Positions 8,134 through 15,660 of a DNA stretch of 64,000 nt are shown in pieces. The notes under the pieces were generated by a model that worked only from the letters and a program-made list of their open reading frames with translations, did no database searches and had not been told where the DNA came from. Every line of letters begins with the position of its first letter. Positions within the stretch are counted from its first letter, which is position 1. This stretch comes from Defluviimonas sp. SAOS-178_SWC (GTDB lineage Bacteria; Pseudomonadota; Alphaproteobacteria; Rhodobacterales; Rhodobacteraceae): the NCBI RefSeq assembly GCF_039830135.1, contig NZ_CP156081.1, forward strand, positions 2,900,001 through 2,964,000. The letters run 5' to 3'. The position numbers and the translations under genes are program-made.

Positions 8134-9732
8134 TCACCTGCCGCGAATTAGGTCGCTTGCCCGCTCAGCGATCATGATCGTGGGTGAGTTCGTATTGCCT
8201 GACGTGATGCGCGGCATGACTGACGCATCCACCACCCTAAGGCCATCAACCCCCCGAACCCGAAGATCAGGGGTCACCACGGCGCGATCGTCGGCACCCA
8301 TGCGCGCCGTGCCGACCGGATGAAAGATCGTCGATGCGATTTTGGCTGCTCCGATTGCAAGCTCCGCATCCGTCTGGAACTCCGGTCCGGGCTTGAACTC
8401 TTCTGGCCGGTAACGTGCGAGCGGCGCCTGGCCCATGATCTTTCGGGTCAGCCGGATTGCGCGCGCCGCGGTCAGGCGGTCGCCCTCTGTCGAAAGATAG
8501 TTCGGCTGAATCTCGGGATGCGTGGTGGGATGGGGTGACGTGATGCGGACATGCCCGCGGGCTTCGGGGCGCAGGTGGCAGACACTGGCGGTGATCGCGG
8601 GAAAGCGATGTGGCGCCTGGCCAAATGCTTCCAGCGTGACGGGCTGGACGTGGTATTCGAGATCGGGTGTTGCCACCCCCTCATGGGAATAGGCAAAGGC
8701 GCCAAGCTGGCTCGGTGCCATCGACATCGGGCCAGTCCGTTTCAGCGCGTATTCCAGCCCGATCATCGCCTTACCCCAGAGCGTCGCCGACATGGTATTG
8801 AGCGTCTTCGCGCCGGTGACCTTGTAGGCGCAGCGTATCTGCAGGTGATCCTGCAGGTTGGCGCCCACGTCGGGGCAATCGTGGACCACGTCGATCCCGT
8901 GTTCGCGCAATAGGGCGCCCGGCCCGATGCCGGAAAGCTGCAGGAGTTGAGGCGATCCGATCGCGCCCGAGGCGAGGATCACCTCGCGCCGCGCGGTCAC
9001 CCTGGCGGGGATGCCCTCGCGGCGGAACTGGACGCCCGTCGCGCGGCGGCCCTCCAGGATCAGCCGGTCGGCCTGGGCGTGGGTCATGACGGTCAGGTTG
9101 GACCGGCCCATTGCCGGCCGCAGGAACCCTTTCACGGTGCTCCAGCGCCAACCCTTGCGCTGATTCACCTTGAAATAGCTCACCCCGAAATTGTCGCCTG
9201 CGTTGAAATCCCGGGTCTCGGGGATACCTGCGGCGATGGCGGCGTCTTTCCAGGCATCCAGGATCTCCCAGCGGAGGCGCTGCTCCTCGACCCGCCATTC
9301 ACCTCCGACGCCGTGATTGTCGCTTTCGCCCGCGTAGTAGTCCTCGGACTTGATGAAATACGGCAGGACGTCGTCCCAGCCCCAACCCGTGTTCCCCATT
9401 TGCCGCCAACCGTCGTAGTCGGCGGCCTGGCCGCGCAGGTAGAGCATTCCGTTGATCGAGGAGCATCCGCCAAGAACCCGCCCCCGTGGATAAATCAGCG
9501 ACCGGCCACCAAGACCGTCGCAGGGGGCGGTCGAGAACCCCCAGTCTGTGCGCGGATTGCCGATGCAGTAAAGATAGCCCACAGGGATGTGGATCCAGTG
9601 GTAATTGTCGTCGCCGCCCGCTTCGAGCAGCAGGACACGTACTTTTGGGTCTTCGCTGAGCCGGTTGGCCAGGACACAGCCTGCGGAACCAGCGCCCACT
9701 ATGACGTAGTCGAATTTCCCAAAATCCTGCAT
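8134..9732 (-). CDS. GMC family flavin oxidoreductase (choline dehydrogenase-like)
   Basis: FAD-dependent alcohol or polyol dehydrogenase of 532 residues. Residues about 7-35 are the FAD-binding Rossmann motif (YVIVGAGSAGCVLANRL, then VLLLEAGG). Then come GMC signature 1 (PRGRVLGGCSSINGMLYLRG) and signature 2 (GAIGSPQLLQLSGIGP). The C-terminal active-site region reads FHPVGTARMGADD and, further on, ASVMPRITSGNTNSPTIMIAE, with the conserved His and Asn. Start at 9732 follows GGAGGG. Electrons probably pass to the quinone pool or an artificial acceptor; the substrate is unknown. Context with the tct cluster suggests an organic alcohol feeding the same pathway, which is inference. Confidence 0.9.
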   Translation of the reverse strand: MQDFGKFDYVIVGAGSAGCVLANRLSEDPKVRVLLLEAGGDDNYHWIHIPVGYLYCIGNPRTDWGFSTAPCDGLGGRSLIYPRGRVLGGCSSINGMLYLRGQAADYDGWRQMGNTGWGWDDVLPYFIKSEDYYAGESDNHGVGGEWRVEEQRLRWEILDAWKDAAIAAGIPETRDFNAGDNFGVSYFKVNQRKGWRWSTVKGFLRPAMGRSNLTVMTHAQADRLILEGRRATGVQFRREGIPARVTARREVILASGAIGSPQLLQLSGIGPGALLREHGIDVVHDCPDVGANLQDHLQIRCAYKVTGAKTLNTMSATLWGKAMIGLEYALKRTGPMSMAPSQLGAFAYSHEGVATPDLEYHVQPVTLEAFGQAPHRFPAITASVCHLRPEARGHVRITSPHPTTHPEIQPNYLSTEGDRLTAARAIRLTRKIMGQAPLARYRPEEFKPGPEFQTDAELAIGAAKIASTIFHPVGTARMGADDRAVVTPDLRVRGVDGLRVVDASVMPRITSGNTNSPTIMIAERASDLIRGR

Positions 9733-9800
9733 AAGGTGCCCTCCGCAGCGCCAGAAGTTTCGCGCCGCCGACAGGATGACCGGGAGCGAGCGCAAGAGAA

Positions 9801-9818
9801 GTCACGATATTGCACATT
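9801..9818. promoter_or_regulatory. Candidate operator upstream of the GMC oxidoreductase gene
   Basis: GTCACGATATTGCACATT on the + strand aligns with the minus-strand copy upstream of tctC (GGTGCGATATTGTGCAAT). It lies about 70-85 bp before the oxidoreductase start. Likely bound by the same regulator, by inference. Confidence 0.35.
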
Positions 9819-10063
9819 CATTGTCGAATTTCGTGCGCGACGACCTGACGGTCAGCTGAAATTATCTCAAAGAGGTGTTCTCACCGTTCGACCGGGGCGA
9901 TGTTTGAGCTGACCCGCGTTGGTCGGGACGGTCATGCGCTCGCCCTGCTTTGGTCGATCTGCCGAACAAATCGGGCTTGGGCGAAAACCATCCCCCAGAA
10001 CTCGGCATGCGGGGTTTTCGCGACCGAAGTCGACGAAAGCAGACCAATCCCTGTTCCGCCTGA
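9819..10063. other. Intergenic sequence left of the first IS66 copy
   Basis: About 245 bp without a supported gene. A short minus-strand frame has an ATG and a few plausible codons, but no family pattern. The last eight bases before the insertion sequence (10064-10071, TCGCCACC) are its target duplication. Confidence 0.4.
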
Positions 10064-10101
10064 TCGCCACCGTAAGCGTCCATTTCTGACACTTCGCGGC
10101 G

Positions 10102-11658
10102 TCAGTTCGAACTGGGCTGCCAGTTCCAGGGCAAGAGATCATCGACACGGCTGATCGGATGGCCGTCGGTCATGCGCTGCAGGACATCGGTGATCCAGGC
10201 CTGCGGTTCGACATTGTTGAGTTTGGCGGTGGTGATCAGCGTGGTGATTGTGGCCCATCTGTCGGCACCGCCGTCGGAGCCGGCAAAGAGAGCATTCTTG
10301 CGGCCGAGCGTGACGGGGCGGATGGCACGCTCGACCGTATTGGTGTCAAGGTCGATCCGACCATCGTCGAGGAAGCGGCAGAGCGACGGCCAGCGGGCGA
10401 GCGCATAGCGGATGGCCTCTGCAAGACCACTGCGCTGTGGCAGGCGTGGCAGCTGCAGTTCCAGCCAGGGCTTCAGATCATCAACGATCGGGCGCGCACG
10501 GTGGTCACGCACGGCCTGCCGGCCCGCGGCGGATCCGCCCCTGATCTCCGCCTCGATCGCATAGAGCGCCGCGATCCGGCGCAGGACCTCCTGCGCAATG
10601 GGCGATCCGGTGGCCTGATGCACCTCCCAGAACTTCCGCCGCGCATGCGCCCAGCAGGCAGCCAGCACGATGTCGCGCCGTGCGGCCAGCGGTTCGAAGC
10701 CGGGATAGCCGTCGACTTGGAGAATGCCGCTGAAGTGCTCCAGATGCGCCGCCGGCCGCTCGGCCCGCCGATCCGGACTGTAACGATAGAGAACCGCTGG
10801 CGGATCGTTCCCGCCCCAGGGGCGGTCGTCCCTTGCATAGACCCAGAGCCGCCCGGTGCGGGTGCGGCCGCGCCCGGGGTCGAGTACCGGCAGCACGGTA
10901 TCATCGGCAAAGACCCGTTCCGCCGCCATCACGTGATCGGCGATCCGATCCCGGATCGGGGCAAGCCACCAGGCGGCGCCCGCCACCCAGTTCGCCAGCG
11001 TCGAGCGGTTCAGCGTGACCCCCTGGCGGGCGAAGATCTGGCTCTGCCGGTAGAGCGGCAGGTGATCACAGTATTTGCCGATCAGGACATGTGACAGGAG
11101 TGCCGGTGTTGCCAGTCCCTTCGCGATCGGCCGCTCCGGCGCCGGGGCCTGATGGATCGTCCCGCAGGTCCGGCAACCGTATTTGGGCCGGCGGATCCGC
11201 ACGACCCGCAACTGCGCCGGCACATGGTCCAGCATTTCGCTGACCGTCTCGCCGATCAGGTGCAGGGCCCCGCCGCAGCAGGGACAGACCTCCGCATCCA
11301 CATCGGCGACACGGTCTTCACGCGGCAGATGGTCCGACAGGCTGAGACGTTGATCCTTGCCACGTGCAGCTGTGCCCGGACGGCGTTCATTGCGATCCGC
11401 GGCCTCTTCCAGCTCCACCAGATCGGCGGCCACGTCCTCGAGCCCGAGTTGCAGCTGATCGGGATCGAGGCGCTCCGATCGGCGGCCGAACTGCATCCGC
11501 TGCAGCGTCTTCAGAATGCCTCTCAGCCGCGCGATCTCGGCCTCCGCCTCGGCCCGCGCGCTGTCCCGCTCGCGCACCAGATCGCCGATCAGCGCGTGCA
11601 GCGCTTCCACGTCGTCCGGCAGGCTGGCAAGGTCGATGGACATGGTCGATTGTACCAT
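10102..11658 (-). CDS. tnpC: IS66 transposase TnpC, copy 1
   Basis: DDE transposase of 518 residues, full length for IS66 TnpC. It has an N-terminal coiled coil (VEALHALIGDLVRERDSARA), a leucine-rich and basic segment with MQFGRRSERLD, a zinc-ribbon-like motif (CPCCGG and YGCRTCG), a catalytic core with ADDTVLPVLDPG, VDGYPGFEPL and CWAHARRKFWEV, and the C-terminal glutamate region DTNTVERAIRPVTLGRKN. The protein ends in LPWNWQ, typical of the family. An alternative start is the ATG 15 bases downstream. Confidence 0.95.
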   Translation of the reverse strand: MVQSTMSIDLASLPDDVEALHALIGDLVRERDSARAEAEAEIARLRGILKTLQRMQFGRRSERLDPDQLQLGLEDVAADLVELEEAADRNERRPGTAARGKDQRLSLSDHLPREDRVADVDAEVCPCCGGALHLIGETVSEMLDHVPAQLRVVRIRRPKYGCRTCGTIHQAPAPERPIAKGLATPALLSHVLIGKYCDHLPLYRQSQIFARQGVTLNRSTLANWVAGAAWWLAPIRDRIADHVMAAERVFADDTVLPVLDPGRGRTRTGRLWVYARDDRPWGGNDPPAVLYRYSPDRRAERPAAHLEHFSGILQVDGYPGFEPLAARRDIVLAACWAHARRKFWEVHQATGSPIAQEVLRRIAALYAIEAEIRGGSAAGRQAVRDHRARPIVDDLKPWLELQLPRLPQRSGLAEAIRYALARWPSLCRFLDDGRIDLDTNTVERAIRPVTLGRKNALFAGSDGGADRWATITTLITTAKLNNVEPQAWITDVLQRMTDGHPISRVDDLLPWNWQPSSN

Positions 11659-11715
11659 GCCGCAGGCTCATCCCGCGCCGCTATCACCGCCCTGAGTCAA
11701 TGCGCCGCAGGTCTT

Positions 11716-12069
11716 TCAGCCCGCCGCCGCCGGTCGCCAGCGCTGGTCCGGCGCCCGCCAGTCGATCCCTTCCAGAAGATGCGAGAGCTGCTCTGATGTC
11801 AGAGAAAGCGTCCGTCCCGGCTCGATATTGGCCGGCCAGACGAAGACACCATGCTCCAGCCTCTTGGTGAACAGACACAGGCCGGTGCCGTCCCAGAACA
11901 CGATCTTGATGAGACTGGCATTGCGCCCCCGGAACACGAAGAGATGCCCGGTGAACGGATCCTGATGCAGCACTTCCTGAACGAGCACGGCCAGACCGTC
12001 CATCCCCTTCCGCATATCGGTGTAGCCAAACGCCAGGTGCACTTTGACGCCGGCAGGCAGCAAGGTCAT
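11716..12069 (-). CDS. tnpB: IS66 accessory protein TnpB, copy 1
   Basis: Small basic protein of 117 residues with the IS66 Orf2 pattern: GVKVHLAFGYTDMRKGMDGL, DPFTGHLFVFRGR and IKIVFWDGTGLCLFTKRLE. The start codon overlaps the tnpA stop (ATGA), which couples translation. TnpB is needed for IS66 transposition, but its biochemical role is not settled. Confidence 0.93.
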   Translation of the reverse strand: MTLLPAGVKVHLAFGYTDMRKGMDGLAVLVQEVLHQDPFTGHLFVFRGRNASLIKIVFWDGTGLCLFTKRLEHGVFVWPANIEPGRTLSLTSEQLSHLLEGIDWRAPDQRWRPAAAG

Positions 12070-12572
12070 GGCGCCATCTCCCCATCGGCGATCTCGACAT
12101 CCACGAACCGCACCGCCTCTTCCTGCCGCCAGCGGCAAAGCACGCGCCGGGCGATGCCGTAGCGGCGCGCCACTTCGGAGACGCTGGCACCGGGTCGGGC
12201 CGCTTCGGCCAGGATGCGAGCGCGCTGCACATCGCTGAAACGCCGGCGGTGACCGTCACGCAGAGGCGGCACGGCCGGCACCTCGGGCACCTCCGAACTG
12301 GGATAAGTCATGTGACCTGCGGTGTGACCAAGAGTGTGACTCTGGTTGTGACCTAGGGTGTGACTTGCGCCGCCGCGCCGCCAGAGCAACTTGCGCACCG
12401 GCACCTCAGGTTCGGCCATGAACTTCGCCCGCCAGTTCCCGAACGCCTTCAGCGACAGGCACTGCACCTCGCAATATTCCCGCTGATTCAGGTCACCGCG
12501 CTTCCAGGCCTCGTGATGCGCCCGCCAGAACGCTTCGCCATACCGCGCCCGGCGGCACCCGTCCTCCGACAT
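12066..12572 (-). CDS. tnpA: IS66 accessory protein TnpA, copy 1
   Basis: HTH protein of 168 residues. The N-terminal half (FWRAHHEAWKRGDLNQREYC) and the C-terminal HTH (RFSDVQRARILAEAARPG, VSEVARRYGIARRVLCRW) flank a low-complexity linker rich in HTLGH and similar units. Start at 12572 follows GAGAGGAG. The second copy has one more four-residue unit in this linker, so the linker is a length-variable repeat. Confidence 0.9.
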   Translation of the reverse strand: MSEDGCRRARYGEAFWRAHHEAWKRGDLNQREYCEVQCLSLKAFGNWRAKFMAEPEVPVRKLLWRRGGASHTLGHNQSHTLGHTAGHMTYPSSEVPEVPAVPPLRDGHRRRFSDVQRARILAEAARPGASVSEVARRYGIARRVLCRWRQEEAVRFVDVEIADGEMAP

Positions 12573-12708
12573 CTCGATCTCCTCTCGCTTCAACACCGTG
12601 AAGCCAAGAAAATCGGAAATCTGCCAACAACGACAAGTGTGTGGCGAATGGACGCTTACTCGCCACCCTATTCCGCTCGTAAGCGTCCATTTCTGACACT
12701 TCGCGGCG

Positions 12709-14265
12709 TCAGTTCGAACTGGGCTGCCAGTTCCAGGGCAAGAGATCATCGACACGGCTGATCGGATGGCCGTCGGTCATGCGCTGCAGGACATCGGTGA
12801 TCCAGGCCTGCGGTTCGACATTGTTGAGTTTGGCGGTGGTGATCAGCGTGGTGATTGTGGCCCATCTGTCGGCACCGCCGTCGGAGCCGGCAAAGAGAGC
12901 ATTCTTGCGGCCGAGCGTGACGGGGCGGATGGCACGCTCGACCGTATTGGTGTCAAGGTCGATCCGACCATCGTCGAGGAAGCGGCAGAGCGACGGCCAG
13001 CGGGCGAGCGCATAGCGGATGGCCTCTGCAAGACCACTGCGCTGTGGCAGGCGTGGCAGCTGCAGTTCCAGCCAGGGCTTCAGATCATCAACGATCGGGC
13101 GCGCACGGTGGTCACGCACGGCCTGCCGGCCCGCGGCGGATCCGCCCCTGATCTCCGCCTCGATCGCATAGAGCGCCGCGATCCGGCGCAGGACCTCCTG
13201 CGCAATGGGCGATCCGGTGGCCTGATGCACCTCCCAGAACTTCCGCCGCGCATGCGCCCAGCAGGCAGCCAGCACGATGTCGCGCCGTGCGGCCAGCGGT
13301 TCGAAGCCGGGATAGCCGTCGACTTGGAGAATGCCGCTGAAGTGCTCCAGATGCGCCGCCGGCCGCTCGGCCCGCCGATCCGGACTGTAACGATAGAGAA
13401 CCGCTGGCGGATCGTTCCCGCCCCAGGGGCGGTCGTCCCTTGCATAGACCCAGAGCCGCCCGGTGCGGGTGCGGCCGCGCCCGGGGTCGAGTACCGGCAG
13501 CACGGTATCATCGGCAAAGACCCGTTCCGCCGCCATCACGTGATCGGCGATCCGATCCCGGATCGGGGCAAGCCACCAGGCGGCGCCCGCCACCCAGTTC
13601 GCCAGCGTCGAGCGGTTCAGCGTGACCCCCTGGCGGGCGAAGATCTGGCTCTGCCGGTAGAGCGGCAGGTGATCACAGTATTTGCCGATCAGGACATGTG
13701 ACAGGAGTGCCGGTGTTGCCAGTCCCTTCGCGATCGGCCGCTCCGGCGCCGGGGCCTGATGGATCGTCCCGCAGGTCCGGCAACCGTATTTGGGCCGGCG
13801 GATCCGCACGACCCGCAACTGCGCCGGCACATGGTCCAGCATTTCGCTGACCGTCTCGCCGATCAGGTGCAGGGCCCCGCCGCAGCAGGGACAGACCTCC
13901 GCATCCACATCGGCGACACGGTCTTCACGCGGCAGATGGTCCGACAGGCTGAGACGTTGATCCTTGCCACGTGCAGCTGTGCCCGGACGGCGTTCATTGC
14001 GATCCGCGGCCTCTTCCAGCTCCACCAGATCGGCGGCCACGTCCTCGAGCCCGAGTTGCAGCTGATCGGGATCGAGGCGCTCCGATCGGCGGCCGAACTG
14101 CATCCGCTGCAGCGTCTTCAGAATGCCTCTCAGCCGCGCGATCTCGGCCTCCGCCTCGGCCCGCGCGCTGTCCCGCTCGCGCACCAGATCGCCGATCAGC
14201 GCGTGCAGCGCTTCCACGTCGTCCGGCAGGCTGGCAAGGTCGATGGACATGGTCGATTGTACCAT
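12709..14265 (-). CDS. tnpC: IS66 transposase TnpC, copy 2
   Basis: Identical in translation to the copy 1 TnpC (518 residues), with the same zinc-ribbon and DDE motifs, and intact. Identity of both copies shows recent transposition or gene conversion. Confidence 0.95.
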   Translation of the reverse strand: MVQSTMSIDLASLPDDVEALHALIGDLVRERDSARAEAEAEIARLRGILKTLQRMQFGRRSERLDPDQLQLGLEDVAADLVELEEAADRNERRPGTAARGKDQRLSLSDHLPREDRVADVDAEVCPCCGGALHLIGETVSEMLDHVPAQLRVVRIRRPKYGCRTCGTIHQAPAPERPIAKGLATPALLSHVLIGKYCDHLPLYRQSQIFARQGVTLNRSTLANWVAGAAWWLAPIRDRIADHVMAAERVFADDTVLPVLDPGRGRTRTGRLWVYARDDRPWGGNDPPAVLYRYSPDRRAERPAAHLEHFSGILQVDGYPGFEPLAARRDIVLAACWAHARRKFWEVHQATGSPIAQEVLRRIAALYAIEAEIRGGSAAGRQAVRDHRARPIVDDLKPWLELQLPRLPQRSGLAEAIRYALARWPSLCRFLDDGRIDLDTNTVERAIRPVTLGRKNALFAGSDGGADRWATITTLITTAKLNNVEPQAWITDVLQRMTDGHPISRVDDLLPWNWQPSSN

Positions 14266-14322
14266 GCCGCAGGCTCATCCCGCGCCGCTATCACCGCCCT
14301 GAGTCAATGCGCCGCAGGTCTT

Positions 14323-14676
14323 TCAGCCCGCCGCCGCCGGTCGCCAGCGCTGGTCCGGCGCCCGCCAGTCGATCCCTTCCAGAAGATGCGAGAGCTGCTC
14401 TGATGTCAGAGAAAGCGTCCGTCCCGGCTCGATATTGGCCGGCCAGACGAAGACACCATGCTCCAGCCTCTTGGTGAACAGACACAGGCCGGTGCCGTCC
14501 CAGAACACGATCTTGATGAGACTGGCATTGCGCCCCCGGAACACGAAGAGATGCCCGGTGAACGGATCCTGATGCAGCACTTCCTGAACGAGCACGGCCA
14601 GACCGTCCATCCCCTTCCGCATATCGGTGTAGCCAAACGCCAGGTGCACTTTGACGCCGGCAGGCAGCAAGGTCAT
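14323..14676 (-). CDS. tnpB: IS66 accessory protein TnpB, copy 2
   Basis: Identical in translation to copy 1 TnpB (117 residues). The start overlaps the stop of tnpA by four bases. Confidence 0.93.
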   Translation of the reverse strand: MTLLPAGVKVHLAFGYTDMRKGMDGLAVLVQEVLHQDPFTGHLFVFRGRNASLIKIVFWDGTGLCLFTKRLEHGVFVWPANIEPGRTLSLTSEQLSHLLEGIDWRAPDQRWRPAAAG

Positions 14677-15191
14677 GGCGCCATCTCCCCATCGGCGATC
14701 TCGACATCCACGAACCGCACCGCCTCTTCCTGCCGCCAGCGGCAAAGCACGCGCCGGGCGATGCCGTAGCGGCGCGCCACTTCGGAGACGCTGGCACCGG
14801 GTCGGGCCGCTTCGGCCAGGATGCGAGCGCGCTGCACATCGCTGAAACGCCGGCGGTGACCGTCACGCAGAGGCGGCACGGCCGGCACCTCGGGCACCTC
14901 CGAACTGGGATAAGTCATGTGACCTGCGGTGTGACCAAGAGTGTGACTCTGGTTGTGACCTAGGGTGTGACCTAGGGTGTGACTTGCGCCGCCGCGCCGC
15001 CAGAGCAACTTGCGCACCGGCACCTCAGGTTCGGCCATGAACTTCGCCCGCCAGTTCCCGAACGCCTTCAGCGACAGGCACTGCACCTCGCAATATTCCC
15101 GCTGATTCAGGTCACCGCGCTTCCAGGCCTCGTGATGCGCCCGCCAGAACGCTTCGCCATACCGCGCCCGGCGGCACCCGTCCTCCGACAT
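14673..15191 (-). CDS. tnpA: IS66 accessory protein TnpA, copy 2 (one extra repeat unit)
   Basis: 172 residues, four more than copy 1. The extra residues are one further HTLG unit in the linker before NQSHTLGH, produced by an extra GTGACCTAGGGT. Everything else matches copy 1. The reading frame is kept because the unit is 12 bp. Confidence 0.9.
   Translation of the reverse strand: MSEDGCRRARYGEAFWRAHHEAWKRGDLNQREYCEVQCLSLKAFGNWRAKFMAEPEVPVRKLLWRRGGASHTLGHTLGHNQSHTLGHTAGHMTYPSSEVPEVPAVPPLRDGHRRRFSDVQRARILAEAARPGASVSEVARRYGIARRVLCRWRQEEAVRFVDVEIADGEMAP
14935..14990 (-). repeat. Short tandem repeat in tnpA linker (copy 2)
   Basis: The segment is a series of 12-bp units of the type GTGACCTAGGGT with degenerate neighbours (for example GTGACCAAGAGT, GTGACTCTGGTT). 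Two perfect units are adjacent here, while copy 1 (near 12330-12370) has only one. Slippage or unequal exchange explains the length difference. Confidence 0.7.
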
Positions 15192-15286
15192 CTCGATCTC
15201 CTCTCGCTTCAACACCGTGAAGCCAAGAAAATCGGAAATCTGCCAACAACGACAAGTGTGTGGCGAATGGACGCTTACTTCCGCTC

Positions 15287-15660
15287 CCTACAATACCCAG
15301 TTCAGGCAATTTGAATTCCCTGTTATCCCACGCAGGGAATATTCCGATAAAGCATTGAAATGAAGCTTATATTCAAAGGAAGGATTGCTGTCACACCCCC
15401 AAACCACGCCAATTTCCCTGTAAATTCCCTGTAAACAGGGATTTCAATAGCCGAGACCGGATAGCCCAAGACTTCCAGCACTGCTAAACACCCCGCCATT
15501 TCAGAGACTGACGACCCACACCGAGCATTGTCTCGTGTTATCCGTGGTTTACGCGGGATCCTAAATTCCAGAGACTGCAGAACTGGCACACTGCGCGCGC
15601 AAATTAGCCGCGCGTCTCTCTTCGCGGATTTCGCATTTCCAGTTTGGAAGACGAAGTCTT
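15287..15660. other. Spacer between IS66 copy 2 and the serine recombinase gene
   Basis: 374 bp, less GC-rich than its surroundings. It contains repeated TTCCCTGT motifs in both orientations (around 15315-15350 and 15405-15445), including TTCCCTGTAAATTCCCTGTA. No functional gene is supported; the minus-strand frame here looks like decayed coding sequence downstream of the recombinase. Confidence 0.4.

Larger units (their letters stand above)
10072..12659 (-). mobile_element. IS66-family insertion sequence, copy 1 (2588 bp, complete)
   Basis: Complete element with terminal inverted repeats starting GTAAGCGTCCATT at both ends and an 8-bp target duplication TCGCCACC (10064-10071 and 12660-12667). 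Eight bases is the duplication length known for IS66. It encodes tnpA, tnpB and tnpC on the minus strand, all intact. It is nearly identical to the second copy at 12679-15278, differing in length by one 12-bp repeat unit inside tnpA. Confidence 0.95.
12679..15278 (-). mobile_element. IS66-family insertion sequence, copy 2 (2600 bp, complete)
   Basis: Same element as copy 1 with the same GTAAGCGTCCATT termini. Its own 8-bp target duplication TTCCGCTC is at 12671-12678 and 15279-15286. Only 19 bp separate the two elements: the right target copy of element 1, three bases (CTA) and the left target copy of element 2. So this was a separate insertion and not a tandem amplification. It is 12 bp longer than copy 1. 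Confidence 0.95.

Noticed and set aside
10159..11094. A 311-residue + strand ORF repeated in both IS66 copies
   Set aside because: It is the antisense shadow of tnpC, repeated only because the element is repeated.
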